From the NCBI GenBank assembly GCA_030159075.1, contig BROG01000440.1, positions 62,001 through 126,000 on the forward strand: a DNA stretch of 64,000 nt, given 5' to 3'. The stretch comes from Atrina japonica. Lineage: Eukaryota; Mollusca; Bivalvia; Pterioida; Pinnidae. Positions 28,001 through 38,277 of the stretch are shown here, one piece after another. The position numbers were made by a program, and so were the translations under genes. The notes below the pieces were generated by a model that searched no databases, was not told where the DNA came from, and was given only the letters and a program-made list of their open reading frames with translations. The first letter of the stretch is position 1, and each line of letters begins with the position of its first letter.

Positions 28001-31000
28001 TTCTCTCTCTTATTTTCCCTCTTCTTATCCTCTCTCTCCTCCTTTCCTCCTCCTTCCCCTACTTCTGACCCTCCCCTCCTTCTTCTCCTCTACCTCTCTA
28101 CTTCACCTCTACTCCCGCTTCTCTCCTTCCTCTTATTATTTCCTATTCCCCCCCCTTTTCTTCTCTTTCCCATCTCCTCCACTTCTCTTCCCTCTTATCT
28201 TCTTCTCTATACTTCTTTTTCTTTTCATCATATCCATCATTCTCTTCTTCTCTCTCTCTTTTTCTTTTTTCTTCACCTACTATCTTTCTCTCCTACTTTC
28301 ATCCTTCTCCTCCAATTATCTATCTCCCTCTACTCTATCATCCTCCCCTTTTCCTCGCACTTTCTCCCACATACTTCCTCTTTTTTTCCCCCTACTCCTC
28401 TCTCCTCCCTTTCCTCCCTTCTACTTTTCTCTCTTCATCTACCTCTTCACTCTCTCCCCCTTTCTATTCTCTCTTTCTCTTTTTTTTACTTTCCTTATTC
28501 TTTCTTTCCCTTTATCCCCTCTTATCTCCTCTACCTACTTACTCTCTCTCTCTTCTACCCCCTCTTCTCTCCCTCTCTCTCTCCTCTATACTCCTACCTC
28601 TCCCTCCCTCCTTCTCTCTCCTCCCCCCCCCTTCTCTTTACCCCCCTCTTCTCCCTTTCTCTCTGGGACCTTTCTCCCCTTCTTCTCCCCTTCTCCTTTC
28701 TCTTTTTTCTCTCCTTTCTTCTTTCTTTCCCCTCTACTTCTATCTCTACTTCTATCTCTCTTTCTCCTCTTCTCTCTCCTCTATTTTCATCTTCTCCCCT
28801 TCCTCTATTCTCTCTTCTCTACCTACTTCCTCCTCTCTTATCCTCTTTTTTCTCTTCTACCTCCCCTTCTTCTCTCTCCTCTCTTTCCTCCTTACTCTTC
28901 TCCTTCCCTCTTTCTACTTCCTTCCTATCTTCTTTTCCCCTTCTTTATCTCTCTCTCCTTCCCCCTACCCTTCTATCTTTTCTCCTTTCTATCTATCCTT
29001 CTCTCCTCCTTTCTCTCTCCTATTTCTCCCCCTCCCCTTTTCTTCTCCTCTCCTTCTACCCTCCTATCTTCCCTCACCTCTTCTATCCTATCTCTTCCTC
29101 CTCTTCTCCTTCTCTCCTTTCCTTTCTATCTCCTCCCCCCCCTCCACTCCCTTTATCCTCTTGTCTCCCTTTACACTCTCCCTTCCTCTCTTTGGGCATC
29201 CTCCCTCCTCCTCCTCTCCCTCATTCACTTTACTTTATACTATCTCTTCTCTTCTTCCCTCCCTTCCTTTACTCACTCTACCCTCTTCTCTCTTTTATCC
29301 CTCCCTCTTAACTTCCCCCCTCTCACTCTTCTCTCTCCTTTTCCTCTTTCCCCTTTCTTCTCTCTTTCCCCCTGACCCTCTCTCTCTCTCCCTATTCTCC
29401 TTCCCCCTCCTTACTCTCCTTCCCTCTCTATCTCCCTCCACGCTCTTCTATCCTCCTCCTTCTTCTCCCCCTCTCACTCCTACTCCCTTCTCCTTACCTT
29501 TTCCTCTCTTCCTCTCTTCCCTCTCCCCTCTCTCTTCTTCCCTTCCCACCCTTCTCTCTCCTCCTCCCTTCCTCCTCTTCTCCACCCTCTCTCCTCTACT
29601 CCCCTCCCTCCCTTCTCTACCCTTCCCCCCTCTACTCTTCCCCCCCCTCCTCTTACCTTCCTTCCCTTTCCTATCCCTCTTTCCCCTCCCCTCCCTCCCT
29701 CTCCCTACTCCTTTCCTCTCTCCTTTCCTCCTTCCCCTCCTTCCTCTACCTCTCTCTTTTTCTCCTCTCTCCCTCTCTCTCTTTTCTCTCCTCTTCCCTC
29801 CCCTCCTCCTTCTCTTCTCCCTTCCTTACGGACCTCCTCTCTCCTGACCCTTATCCTCCCACTCCCCTCCCTTCCCCCTCCCCCCCTATCCCTCTTTCCT
29901 CAACTATCTCTTACTTATTCTCCCTCTCCTTTTTTATCTACCCTCTCCTCTCCCCTTTTTTCCTCTCCTTCTCCTTTTCCTCTCCCTCTCTACCCTCTCC
30001 CCCTCCCCTCTCCTTCCCTCTTCTTTCTCTTCTATCCTCTCTCCTCCTTCTCCATTTTTCTTCCCTCTTCTTCTTCTTCTCCCCTCCCTTCCTATCTCCC
30101 TCCCCTGCTCCCCTCTTCTATCCCTTTATCCTCTTCCTCTCTCTTCCCCTCCTTCTCTCTCTCTCTCCTCCTCCCTTCCTTTCCTCCTCTCTATTCCCCC
30201 CCTCCCCTCCTCTCTTCCTTTCCTTTCCCTTTCCTCCCCGGACCCTCAACTTCCCTCCCTCCTCTCTTCCTCCCCTTTCCTCGCTCTCTACTCTCTCCTT
30301 AATCCTTCTATTTCCCTTATCCCTAGACTACTCCTCCCTTTCTTACTCCTCCCCTCTCTTCCTCTCTCTCCCTCTTCCCCCTCTTCCCCTCTCTCCTCTC
30401 TTCTTACTCTCTATATTCCTTCCCTTCCCCTCCCTTCTTTACCCTCCCTCCCTCTCCACCCCCTCCCTCCTCCTTTCCCCCCCCTCCTCTTTCTCCTCTA
30501 CCTATTATTATCTCCCCCCTCTTTCTCTCTCTCCCCTTCTCTCTCCTTCTCCCTCTTCCTTCTTCTTCCCCTCCTACTCCCTCTCCTCTCTTCCCCTTAT
30601 CTCTTTTTCTTCTTCTACCTCCTCCTTCCTCCTCCTCCTTTTCTCCTCCCTCTTCCCCCCTCTCTCTCTCCCCCCACTCCCTTCTCTTCCCCTCTCCCCT
30701 TCCCCTCTCCTCCCTTTCTCTCCTAAAAATTTTTTTTTTTTTGTTGCCCCCCTAGTTCCTCTCTCCTCTTCTTCTCTTTTCTCCTCCTCCCCCTCCCCTC
30801 TCCTCTTTTCTTTTCCTCTTCCTTCTCCTCCTCTCTCTCTCTCTTTCCCCTTTCTCTACCTCCTTTCCTCCTCCTCCCCCCTCCTCCTCTACACTCTACT
30901 CCACTACCTCGTCTTCTCCCTCTCCTCTATCCTTCTTCCCTCTCTCTCTCTTTCTCTCTCTTACCTCTACTCCCCTTCCCTCGACTCCTCTCTTCTCTCC

Positions 31001-31410
31001 TCCTTTCCCCTCTACTCCCCCTTTCTCCTTCCCTGTATCTCTCCTCCCTTTCCTCTCTTCCCCCTCCCCCCCTCCTTCCCTCCTACCCCTCCCCCTCTTT
31101 CCTCTCTTCCTCTTCCTCCCTCCTCTCCCTTTCTCACCCCTATCCCCTCCCTACTCCTCTCTCTCTCCCTCTCTTCCTCCCCTTTCTACCCTCTCTCCCT
31201 CCCTCTTCTCCTTCTTCCTATCCTCTATCTTATACCCTCCCCTCTCTTCCTTTCTCCCTCCTTCTCCTCTCTTCTCTCCTTCCCTCCTCTCTCTCTCCTT
31301 CTCCTCCCCCTTATTCCTCCTACCCCCTACTCCTTTCTCCTTCCTTTCTCGCTCCTCTCCTCTCTTTCTTTCTCTTCCCTCACCTACTCCTCCTTATCCT
31401 TACTGACTTC
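25100..31410. repeat. largest continuous C/T block
   Basis: About 6.3 kb of almost uninterrupted pyrimidine sequence in irregular TCTCC, CTTCC and CTCCT mixtures, with A occurring mainly as CTATC or CTACC. G clusters appear at about 25628, 26762, 27812, 28663, 29829 and 30240, mostly as GGAC or GGGAC. If real, such a tract would be strongly triplex-prone. There is no periodic unit and no gene. Confidence 0.8.
30723..30757 (+). other. A5-T12 and gttgcccccctag island
   Basis: A homopolymer step (five A then twelve T) is followed by gttgcccccctag, embedded in pure C/T sequence. It looks unlike anything else in the tract and may mark a read junction or a patch of genuine sequence. Confidence 0.4.
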
Positions 31411-31545
31411 TATAAAGACCGTTTTCTGCTGTCCCCAATAGTACCATTTGTGTACAAATCAACCTCTATATAAAGACCACCATTCTATAAAGACCGGTTT
31501 TCTTGCATTCCTGAGGAGGTTGTTATATACAAGTCTCACTGTACA
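31411..31545 (+). repeat. minisatellite remnant with tataaagacc units
   Basis: tataaagacc occurs at 31411, 31469 and 31486, giving one 58-base unit and one 17-base unit. The run ends with ttatatacaagtctcactgt. The first unit is the same as the one at the left edge of the window. Similar pieces (cctgtctataaa, agacaggtgg) occur at 35755-36430, 38153-38235 and 44008-44160, so this is part of a dispersed family as well as a local tandem. Confidence 0.75.
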
Positions 31546-31959
31546 TGTTTCCATTCATATATAGGGATGTGGGTATTCTCACACTCATTTTTTTATTACT
31601 GATAATTAAATTCATTTTTAACAGTAATTATGAAAAATTATGACTTAATATGGGTTGGAAACAATGGTGCACACCCTAAAGATCCTTTGAAATTGAAACT
31701 ATCATATGGTTCTTTTATTATCATTAATGAGTAGAAGTCGTCTCAATGTTTTGAACTTTTCTAGATGACCCTTTGAACTTTGAATTTTTACTGTATGTTG
31801 AAAAACAAATATAAATATTTAGATGAGATTTCACCATCACTTGACATCTGTTGTTCGAAGTTACTTGTTAAGAGAAAAATATCAATAGTGCAGAATTTTT
31901 TATAATTAACTTATGCAAACATGTGAAGTTTTTATTTTGAACTTTTTCTTTTCTTTTAG

Positions 31960-32651
31960 ATTTTTCAGATTTTGAAAGTTCACAAACAACAGGTCAAAAT
32001 CAGAATTCAACAAATCAATTAACATCAATAAGCAGTGATAACCAATCAAATGATTCAGATTTGGCAGGTGGGCAGCAACAAACGACTGTTTCTAGGGAGA
32101 CTATCACACCCAGCACTTCATCATCAAGTGCAAATGAAAGTCAGACAACTGCTCAGAGCACAAATAATACCAGTGAGACTGATGCTGCTAGTGGCTCTTC
32201 CTTTACGGGATATCTGTCCAATGATTCTAATAATCAAAATCTGGAAACCGCTGAAATTTTAGCAATGTCTGGAGTTGAAAATGTTGAAGGTGAGTTGGGA
32301 ACTGTGAAACAGAAAAAAAGAAAACGTACATTTATGAATCCTGCAACATGTCCGAAAAAGCCTGTATTATTTACAATGAATCCATTCTGCATACCAGTTA
32401 ATTTGCTAAAAATGAAAACAATCTTTGAAAAAACCAAAGAAATGCAAAAAATATCAACAGGACAGGTAAAGCAGTTGCCACAGATCATTCCGAGGAAGAA
32501 TTTCTGTGCTTATACTGCCAAAAAAACACAACAAACAAAAGAGCAACCTGCACCACAAAAAATAGTAAAAAGAAATCCCCCACACACAACCAAATCTAGC
32601 ACAAAACAGGAAATTTGGGTCGTACCAGATCAAAGTCAAGGGAGCAAATAG
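31960..32651 (+). CDS. 3' coding exon of an unidentified Ser/Thr/Gln-rich nuclear-type protein
   Basis: A pyrimidine-rich stretch ending in cttttcttttag places the splice acceptor at 31958-31959. The exon then stays open for 229 codons after a split first codon (two bases here) and stops at TAG 32649-32651. The first 100 or so residues are a low-complexity region rich in Ser, Thr, Asn and Gln (for example TPSTSSSSANESQTTAQST). A basic cluster KQKKRKR (32307-32327) looks like a nuclear localisation signal. The remaining residues are Lys/Pro/Gln-rich around PFCIPVNLLK and IIPRKNFCAYTAKK. I recognise no domain. Codon use is non-repetitive and unlike the tract to the left. A good internal donor (cag|gtaaag, 32463-32471) could end the exon earlier at 32465. 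The upstream exons would lie inside or beyond the 31-kb tract, which breaks this gene model. Confidence 0.55.
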
Positions 32652-32783
32652 GTGCCTAAGTGACAAATATATTGGAATAATTCCCAAAGAAAAAAAACAT
32701 TCTGGATGTTCCTTCAAAGTGAATTAATTCAAACACATTAGGATAAATCACACATCACACTTTAACATGACGTTTGTAATACT

Positions 32784-33609
32784 ATACATGCCATACGTCC
32801 CGGAAGGCAGCTAATGTCCCAGAAAATCTACCTCCTAAAACGTGTCCCGTTGGGACACCGATTTTCCTGTAAAATTTTCTTCTGTCTCGGATTCCTTCTG
32901 TTTCGCCATTTTGTCCACATGAAGTCTCATTTACTAATTAGCAAACGTCTGGTTATCAAAAGGTTGACACTTTTACAGGTAAATAGCCTGTTAAATATTG
33001 AGTGTGTTAATGATTATGTAACATCATCCCATCCACTGATTGGCTGTTAATTGGAGTAAGACTATCAATAAGTGTAAGACTAAGAGAGTGTGCAGTAGAA
33101 TCTATGTCATGTGACACAACCTTGGATCATTGATGATTAGATACATGATACCAGCCATCAAAAATAGTTATCACAACATTTATAATCAAACATGCAAGGC
33201 ATTTACCTCATGGTCTAAATTGTCACAAAGCACATGTAATGGCAGACATACTTCCGGAAGTAGTATAAGAAACGAAACTGGACCGGACTGGTAGTTAAAT
33301 TATGGGAATTTTTTTTTCTTTAATTGTAAACAAAGATGTTATCTATTGTTCAACTGGTACGTGTATAAACTTGCAAAATTCATACAATATATGTTAAAAA
33401 GGAATACAGTGTAATCTTCACTGCAAAAGGTTTGCAAGTTTTAAAATAAAGAATTAAAAACAATTTTGTATTTATTTAACACCTGAAAAGTGAACCAAAA
33501 TGTGTCCCAGAAAATGTCCAAGAATTTTGCGATATTTGTCCCAGAAAAATGTCATTTGTCCCGCAAAACAATCCCAGAATGACTTCTGAAAAATATGGCA
33601 CGTATGTAA
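32784..33609. mobile_element. putative small inverted-terminus element with tgtcccag motifs
   Basis: The left end tatacatgccata and the right end (reverse complement of tatggcacgtatgt) are similar, and both ends carry ggaag or agaag just inside. Between them tgtcccagaaaa-like words recur (about 32814, 33502, 33538, 33557). No transposase is present. It probably sits in or just after the 3' UTR of the preceding exon. Confidence 0.4.
33445..33450 (+). terminator. candidate polyadenylation signal AATAAA
   Basis: This is the first AATAAA after the stop codon at 32651, about 800 bases downstream. It may belong to the repeat element it lies in, and the downstream U-rich element is weak. Confidence 0.3.
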
Positions 33610-33666
33610 TACAGAGAATTCAAATTACATGTATGTCGGGTTTGGAAGGGAGATTATAGATTATTA

Positions 33667-33804
33667 GAATCCTACATGATTGTTTGTTGTGAACAGGGAA
33701 ATCTTAGAACCAGAGGGAAAGAGTACATTTATCCAGAATGAGGCTTTGTCTTGTTCTAGATTATCATGTTCTTTCTGTTCACAACAAACAATCATGTTGG
33801 ATTC
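33667..33804. repeat. 30-base inverted repeat (hairpin) with 78-base loop
   Basis: 33667-33696 and 33775-33804 are reverse complements with a single mismatch in 30 bases. The core is gattgtttgttgtgaacag on the left arm. It is likely a short palindromic MITE remnant. Confidence 0.75.
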
Positions 33805-34525
33805 TTTTTCTCCCACAATTCCAGTCTTTACAACAGTACAAATGTCAATAACACCATGTTGTTAAATCACATAGTGTGTCTGTGACATCATAACGCGTGT
33901 GAGCTGTCTTTCCTTAGGGAAAAGTCCGAATTACATGTATTATTTCACAAGTAATCATTGTCGAGTGTGGGAGAAAAATATTTCCGTTCTCTTGGCAAAC
34001 AAGTGGATAAATTTCTATATTTTTCATTTGTTAATTCATACTAAGATGTTCTCTTCATTGTGTTACAGTATCAGATGTTGTTATAATATAACAAGACAAA
34101 CACCAAACTGTTAGGTTCTATTGTTCTTTATTCAGATCCGATGGTTGGAATCAATGCATATATATATTTATATCCTTTAGTAATTTTTAACCCTATTTAT
34201 GGAATAGAGTATTCCTCTTGAAAAAGTCTCTGTTGGTATATAAAGTCTATGCCTGGCTTATACATGATTATTATAAACTTGTCAGAAATATGTCTAGTCA
34301 GTTCTTTGGTCAAAGCTGGTCTAACAAAGGGTACTCAGAAAAAGCGGGAAAGTAAGAGTCATCACCTGACTAAGTCACATTGGTCAAAGTAACCATAAAG
34401 GTAAAAGAACCTAGGGGAACTAAAGTAATAAATTATAAATTGATTAACAATACCCATATACCTGTTTGTTGAAATGCTATATACCAGTACATGTATATGT
34501 CTGTGTGCTCTATGTATTGATAAAA

Positions 34526-34557
34526 GATGATGATGATGTTGATGATGATGATGATGT
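34526..34557 (+). repeat. (GAT)n microsatellite
   Basis: About ten GAT/ATG repeats with one GTT interruption, in intergenic DNA. Confidence 0.9.
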
Positions 34558-34989
34558 AATGACCCAACAATGAAATTACATAAAATCTTTTATTTTTTGA
34601 AATACAATATAGTCACTCTATCACAATTGTAAATCTTTTTTCGGAGTCATTCGAATAATACTTCTGCTAAATAGTATAAGTTAACCACAACATATATTTG
34701 CCGTCTCTAACAATTGAAAATATGCTGTTTTTAATTTGATGTCATTAAATTATTGCCCATGATATTGTCCGATTCACATTACATAGCTGGGTAGAGTAAC
34801 CTTTTTGATTATCATAAAGAAGATTCTACTCTTTTCTCGGTTAAGACAAGTTTCACAGGAAAGGTGCTTCTGTACTATACTGGTACATATGATTACAAGT
34901 AGGAATGATTACTCTGGCCAGTGTGGTTTTAGTGCATTAGTTTTTACCTAAACTTTAAATGTATCTAGGTCAAGAAAGGGTTCACAAGG

Positions 34990-35130
34990 GTGTCATTAAC
35001 TTTTTTAGTAACAGGTGAAACTGTCAGAGTAGCAGGTTTGTATAGAAGTATACATAATTTTTCAAAAGTAGGCAGCTATTTATTAAGAGTAGGGGGTTAA
35101 ATTCGCCTTTTACTGCCTTCTAATAAATCA
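34990..35130 (-). mobile_element. MITE-like element, copy A
   Basis: This stretch is the approximate reverse complement of 48010-48185. Shared words include gtcattaac, tttttagtaacaggtgaaac, agcaggt and taagagtaggg. Copy B shows that the family has inverted termini built around gggatgtcatta and taatgacatcc. Confidence 0.6.
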
Positions 35131-35157
35131 TGATTCACAAGACTCCACCCACAACAG

Positions 35158-35285
35158 GTTATATGGATTTTACTATACTCCTGGTTAATCATGCAACAGA
35201 CAAAAAGGAAATTATGATTGGAACTGTAAAAGCAAAAAGCCGTTTGGAACATATGATTTCAATCTCTTGTGTTGACAAGGTATAA
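35158..35285 (+). CDS. possible small 3' exon or 40-codon ORF
   Basis: After an AG at 35156-35157 an open frame runs through ATG 35163 to TAA 35283-35285. It encodes 40 residues (begins MDFTILLVNHATDKK, ends ISISCVDKV) and is compositionally more coding-like than its surroundings. An AATAAA at 35379 with a U-rich run after it (about 35410-35443) would fit a terminal exon. The acceptor lacks a good pyrimidine tract, and the phase (two bases completing a codon) does not join the possible 32465 donor. No family is recognised. A chance ORF remains quite possible. Confidence 0.2.
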
Positions 35286-35378
35286 GTAACATGTATTACA
35301 TAATACTGATATTGTAAACATATTTCATTTAGAGATGTTGTTCATAATGTATATGAATGTTATGAGAAGCTGTTCAAC

Positions 35379-35384
35379 AATAAA
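35379..35384 (+). terminator. candidate polyadenylation signal AATAAA
   Basis: AATAAA is followed 25-60 bases later by a T-rich run (tttgtttcttttttttgttt). It is the best poly(A)-like arrangement between the upstream exon and the kinase gene. Confidence 0.35.
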
Positions 35385-35754
35385 ATTTGATTCTCATATC
35401 AGCCATTTATGATCTTTTGTTTCTTTTTTTTGTTTTTTCTTTACCATAATTCTTTTCCTGTCTAAAACAAGAATTCACACCGACTTGAAATCAGTTTATA
35501 TTTAGTACTGTGTCTTTTGTCAAACAATTTAGTAGTGGAAGTCATTGTTGATATTAATTATATGATAATTTGATGAAGTGTATGCTTAAGACCAATGGAT
35601 AAATTATTTTTTGTTTATTTTTTAGATAGTGTTGAAAGCAGTCTCAACAATTTTTCAGTTGTATGGTGGCAGCCAATTTTTAGCTCTCCTGAACCATGAT
35701 TAAGTCTTACATAGATAAGTTGATAATTTGTGTACTGAAAAAAATGGCACCTTC

Positions 35755-36430
35755 ATTGCTACATTGGAACCTGTCTTGAAATGTGGTCTATTAAGACAGG
35801 TGGTCTCACAAAAGAGGTTTCTGTGACCCTGGCCTGTAAGGTCCACCAGGGGTATATAGTGTTTGGAATGTCCGTATGTCTTTTTTGTTTGTCCATAATT
35901 CAGTCCCGCTTACATATAAAGTGCAGTATTTCAAGTTTGGGTTGTGATACAGTAACCAAACTTGGACTGTAAGTTCGTCTAAGGGTTGCTCACACTTCAC
36001 TGACATCACATGCCCCTGTGGTAAGGTCAAAATGTAGGTGGATTGTGATTCGGTAACCAACATGGACTATAAGTTCATCTAAGGATTACTTACTTCACCG
36101 ACATCACATGCCCCTGAGTGTGCACTTTGTTCACATATCCCAGGGGGTGGGTGGGGTCATTTTATTTGCCAGCATAGAAATTTGTTGGGACTGGGGGCAT
36201 TTGTGGTTCACAAACACATTGTTTTGAGGATAATTTGACCAAGTGGCTCTTAGAATGTAGTCTCAGAAGATGTGTGGTCTTTCAATGCAGGTTCCATTTT
36301 TCATAGACTTTTGTTAAGTTCTAGTAATTCTGTTTTCCTTACAAAATGTTTTCATGTACAGTGGGGCATGTCTTGAAAGATCAGTTGTCTACTGAGACCA
36401 CATTCTGAAATCCACTTGGTTAAATAATCC
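35755..36430. repeat. dispersed 'ggaacctgtcttgaaa' repeat cluster
   Basis: The inverted termini tggaacctgtcttgaaa (about 35764) and its near-complement (about 36284-36300) bracket a segment. A further direct copy follows at 36358-36427 (gtcttgaaagat, gagaccacattctgaaa, cacttggtt). Another copy of the family is at 38153-38235. These look like fragments of one dispersed non-coding element. Confidence 0.6.
35945..36115 (+). repeat. tandem duplication, about 101-base period
   Basis: The stretch from tgatacagtaacc (35945) through catcacatgcccctg is repeated at 36046 (tgattcggtaacc) with roughly 85% identity by eye. Confidence 0.75.
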
Positions 36431-37100
36431 ATTGAATAAAACCTCTTTTACCTGGCTATAAGTTTTGAAATATCAGGAGTAGTGCTTTGATGTTCTAGAT
36501 GTTCAATCTTACTATTTGGCCTTTTCATGTGGTACCATAACCTCATGACCTAGAAAATGCCATTTGACCCACTTCTTTAAATCATCATAATTGCATAATA
36601 AGTTGAGTATTTGAGATACAATGCTACCAACTGTTATTCTTGTTCTCAAGTTATGTTAGATGAATCTGATCACATTTAACAGATCTATTAGACATTTTTA
36701 CCACTAAATTTGCAGAATAAATGATAAGGAACAATCATGTCTGCTGATTAAATGAGATATCAATTCCTGAAATTGATAATATTTTAATTTGACACTTTTG
36801 TGTTCTTGTATCCTAGGAGTTTGGGAATAAAAATGCATGTTTCTTCTGCCTTTTCTCTTTTGGTATTGGAAGCTGTAAATTTCATCGTATCAATAGTTAA
36901 TAACATTATGATATATTGGTTCTTGGCAAAATTTGGTCAGTAGGCGAACTTGTCTGAAAAAAACCACAGTTGTTACAAGGTGATCTTACTTTATAAGGTT
37001 TCTTTGAACAATGAACCAAATCTTGTTTAATTTTCTTTGTGGAAATCTTATAAAAGGTTGAAGGATATATGATGTTTCAAAGCAAATTATTTTGACATGT

Positions 37101-37130
37101 TTTAGCTCACCTGGTCAGAAAGACCATGCT
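37101..37130 (+). repeat. ttttagctcacctgg fragment
   Basis: This short word, with an internal hairpin (ctggtc agaa agacca), resembles a small palindromic element family common in bivalve DNA. Only one end is present here. The identification is from memory of such repeats and is tentative. Confidence 0.3.
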
Positions 37131-38277
37131 CTATGCAAATGGCTGATTAACTGGGAATGCTTTAATTACTTTTAGAGTAATTATACATTTTAATGCCTGT
37201 GAATTCCATTTTAATTGAAAACATTATATGAGAACACAAGCTTTTCGAGAATAGGCATCGTTTGAACAAAGATTATAATGTTGATATGTGGTAAAGATTT
37301 ACATTGAAACATTATCAATTTTATTCACTCATAAATATGCAAAATACTGGTATTAGTTCATTCTAATTAAAAACTTATCTCTGGGCATTGCTCATGTTTT
37401 CTGATATGATGCCTAGAGGCAGAAGGCAAGAGCGATGAAATAAAACACAAAAGAAATATTTTGGTAGTACAATGGAATCCGAGATACCACATCCTGAGAA
37501 TCACTTCAAAAACTCATCAACCTCTGAGAAATGAAATAATTGATATTTCTATAAATCGGTGATTTTGGCCAATCCAAATGTTTCTTTAGGGGTGAGTTAC
37601 ATAATTCTTTATTTATTGTAAGAAAACTTTGGAATTATTAAAAAAACCTTTTGGGTACATACTCAGATATTGACTATACTCTGTATACAAATGTATTTAC
37701 ATATGTGTCACCATGTTTGTTTTTTTACGTCGATGGTGAACAATAACAAAGTGTTTTATATTAAGTCAGATCCAGAAGTTTGACAAACAACTTTATATAG
37801 TTAAAAGAAAAGAAATAAGGTATAAAAAGTTCATCTAGAGCATTGAGTGAACTAGGTGACTTTGGGCCCTCAAGTCTAGGCACTAGTAACTTTTCTTCAC
37901 TCAGATAAGGCTTAAAGCTGAAGTACTGTGTAAGGTAAAAGGACCCTCACTTCAATCAATTGGTGTCCAGTCCATAGCACAGTTAAAAGTTTGTGGCACT
38001 TTGCCAAAAGCTGGTGACATATTTCCATGTAAGTGAAAAATTCTTGGCAGGGTGTAAACAACAGTAAAACATAAAAATATAATTTAGATCAACAATAATT
38101 GGAGTACAAGACAAATGGAACATATAGTATTATATTGAGTGAATTACGTACAGTGGGACCTAGCTGTCTTGAATGACCACTCCCATGAAAAAAACACCTG
38201 TCATCTGAGACCACATTTTGGAAACCGCTAGTAAAAATGATCTTTTTAATATATAAAACCTCTTATGGGAGCCTATA

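Larger units (their letters stand above)
55..31410. repeat. 31.4-kb G-depleted low-complexity tract
   Basis: The + strand is made almost entirely of C, T and A. G occurs as rare singles or short runs, often inside (G)nAC such as tctggggacc or ctggac. C/T blocks (for example 55-1390, 4690-7080, 8830-11550, 15140-16610, 25100-31410) alternate with A/C or A/C/T blocks (2500-4690, 7085-8100, 11560-12300, 13890-15130, 17400-18600, 20110-21500). No fixed repeat period is visible by eye and there is no codon structure. Real DNA of this length nearly obeys intrastrand parity (A about T, C about G), and this does not. Either it is a miscalled or misassembled tandem array, which I favour, or an extreme strand-asymmetric satellite. 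Confidence 0.9.

Noticed and set aside
26228..29375. Very long + strand open frames (up to 1027 codons) rich in Ser, Leu, Pro and Phe
   Set aside because: They lie in C/T-only sequence where TAG and TGA cannot occur and TAA is rare. Overlapping frames are open at once and there is no codon bias or domain.
1..31410. Telomere or subtelomere
   Set aside because: CCCTAA-like words occur singly (for example near 10916) but never in tandem, and gene sequence lies directly to the right.
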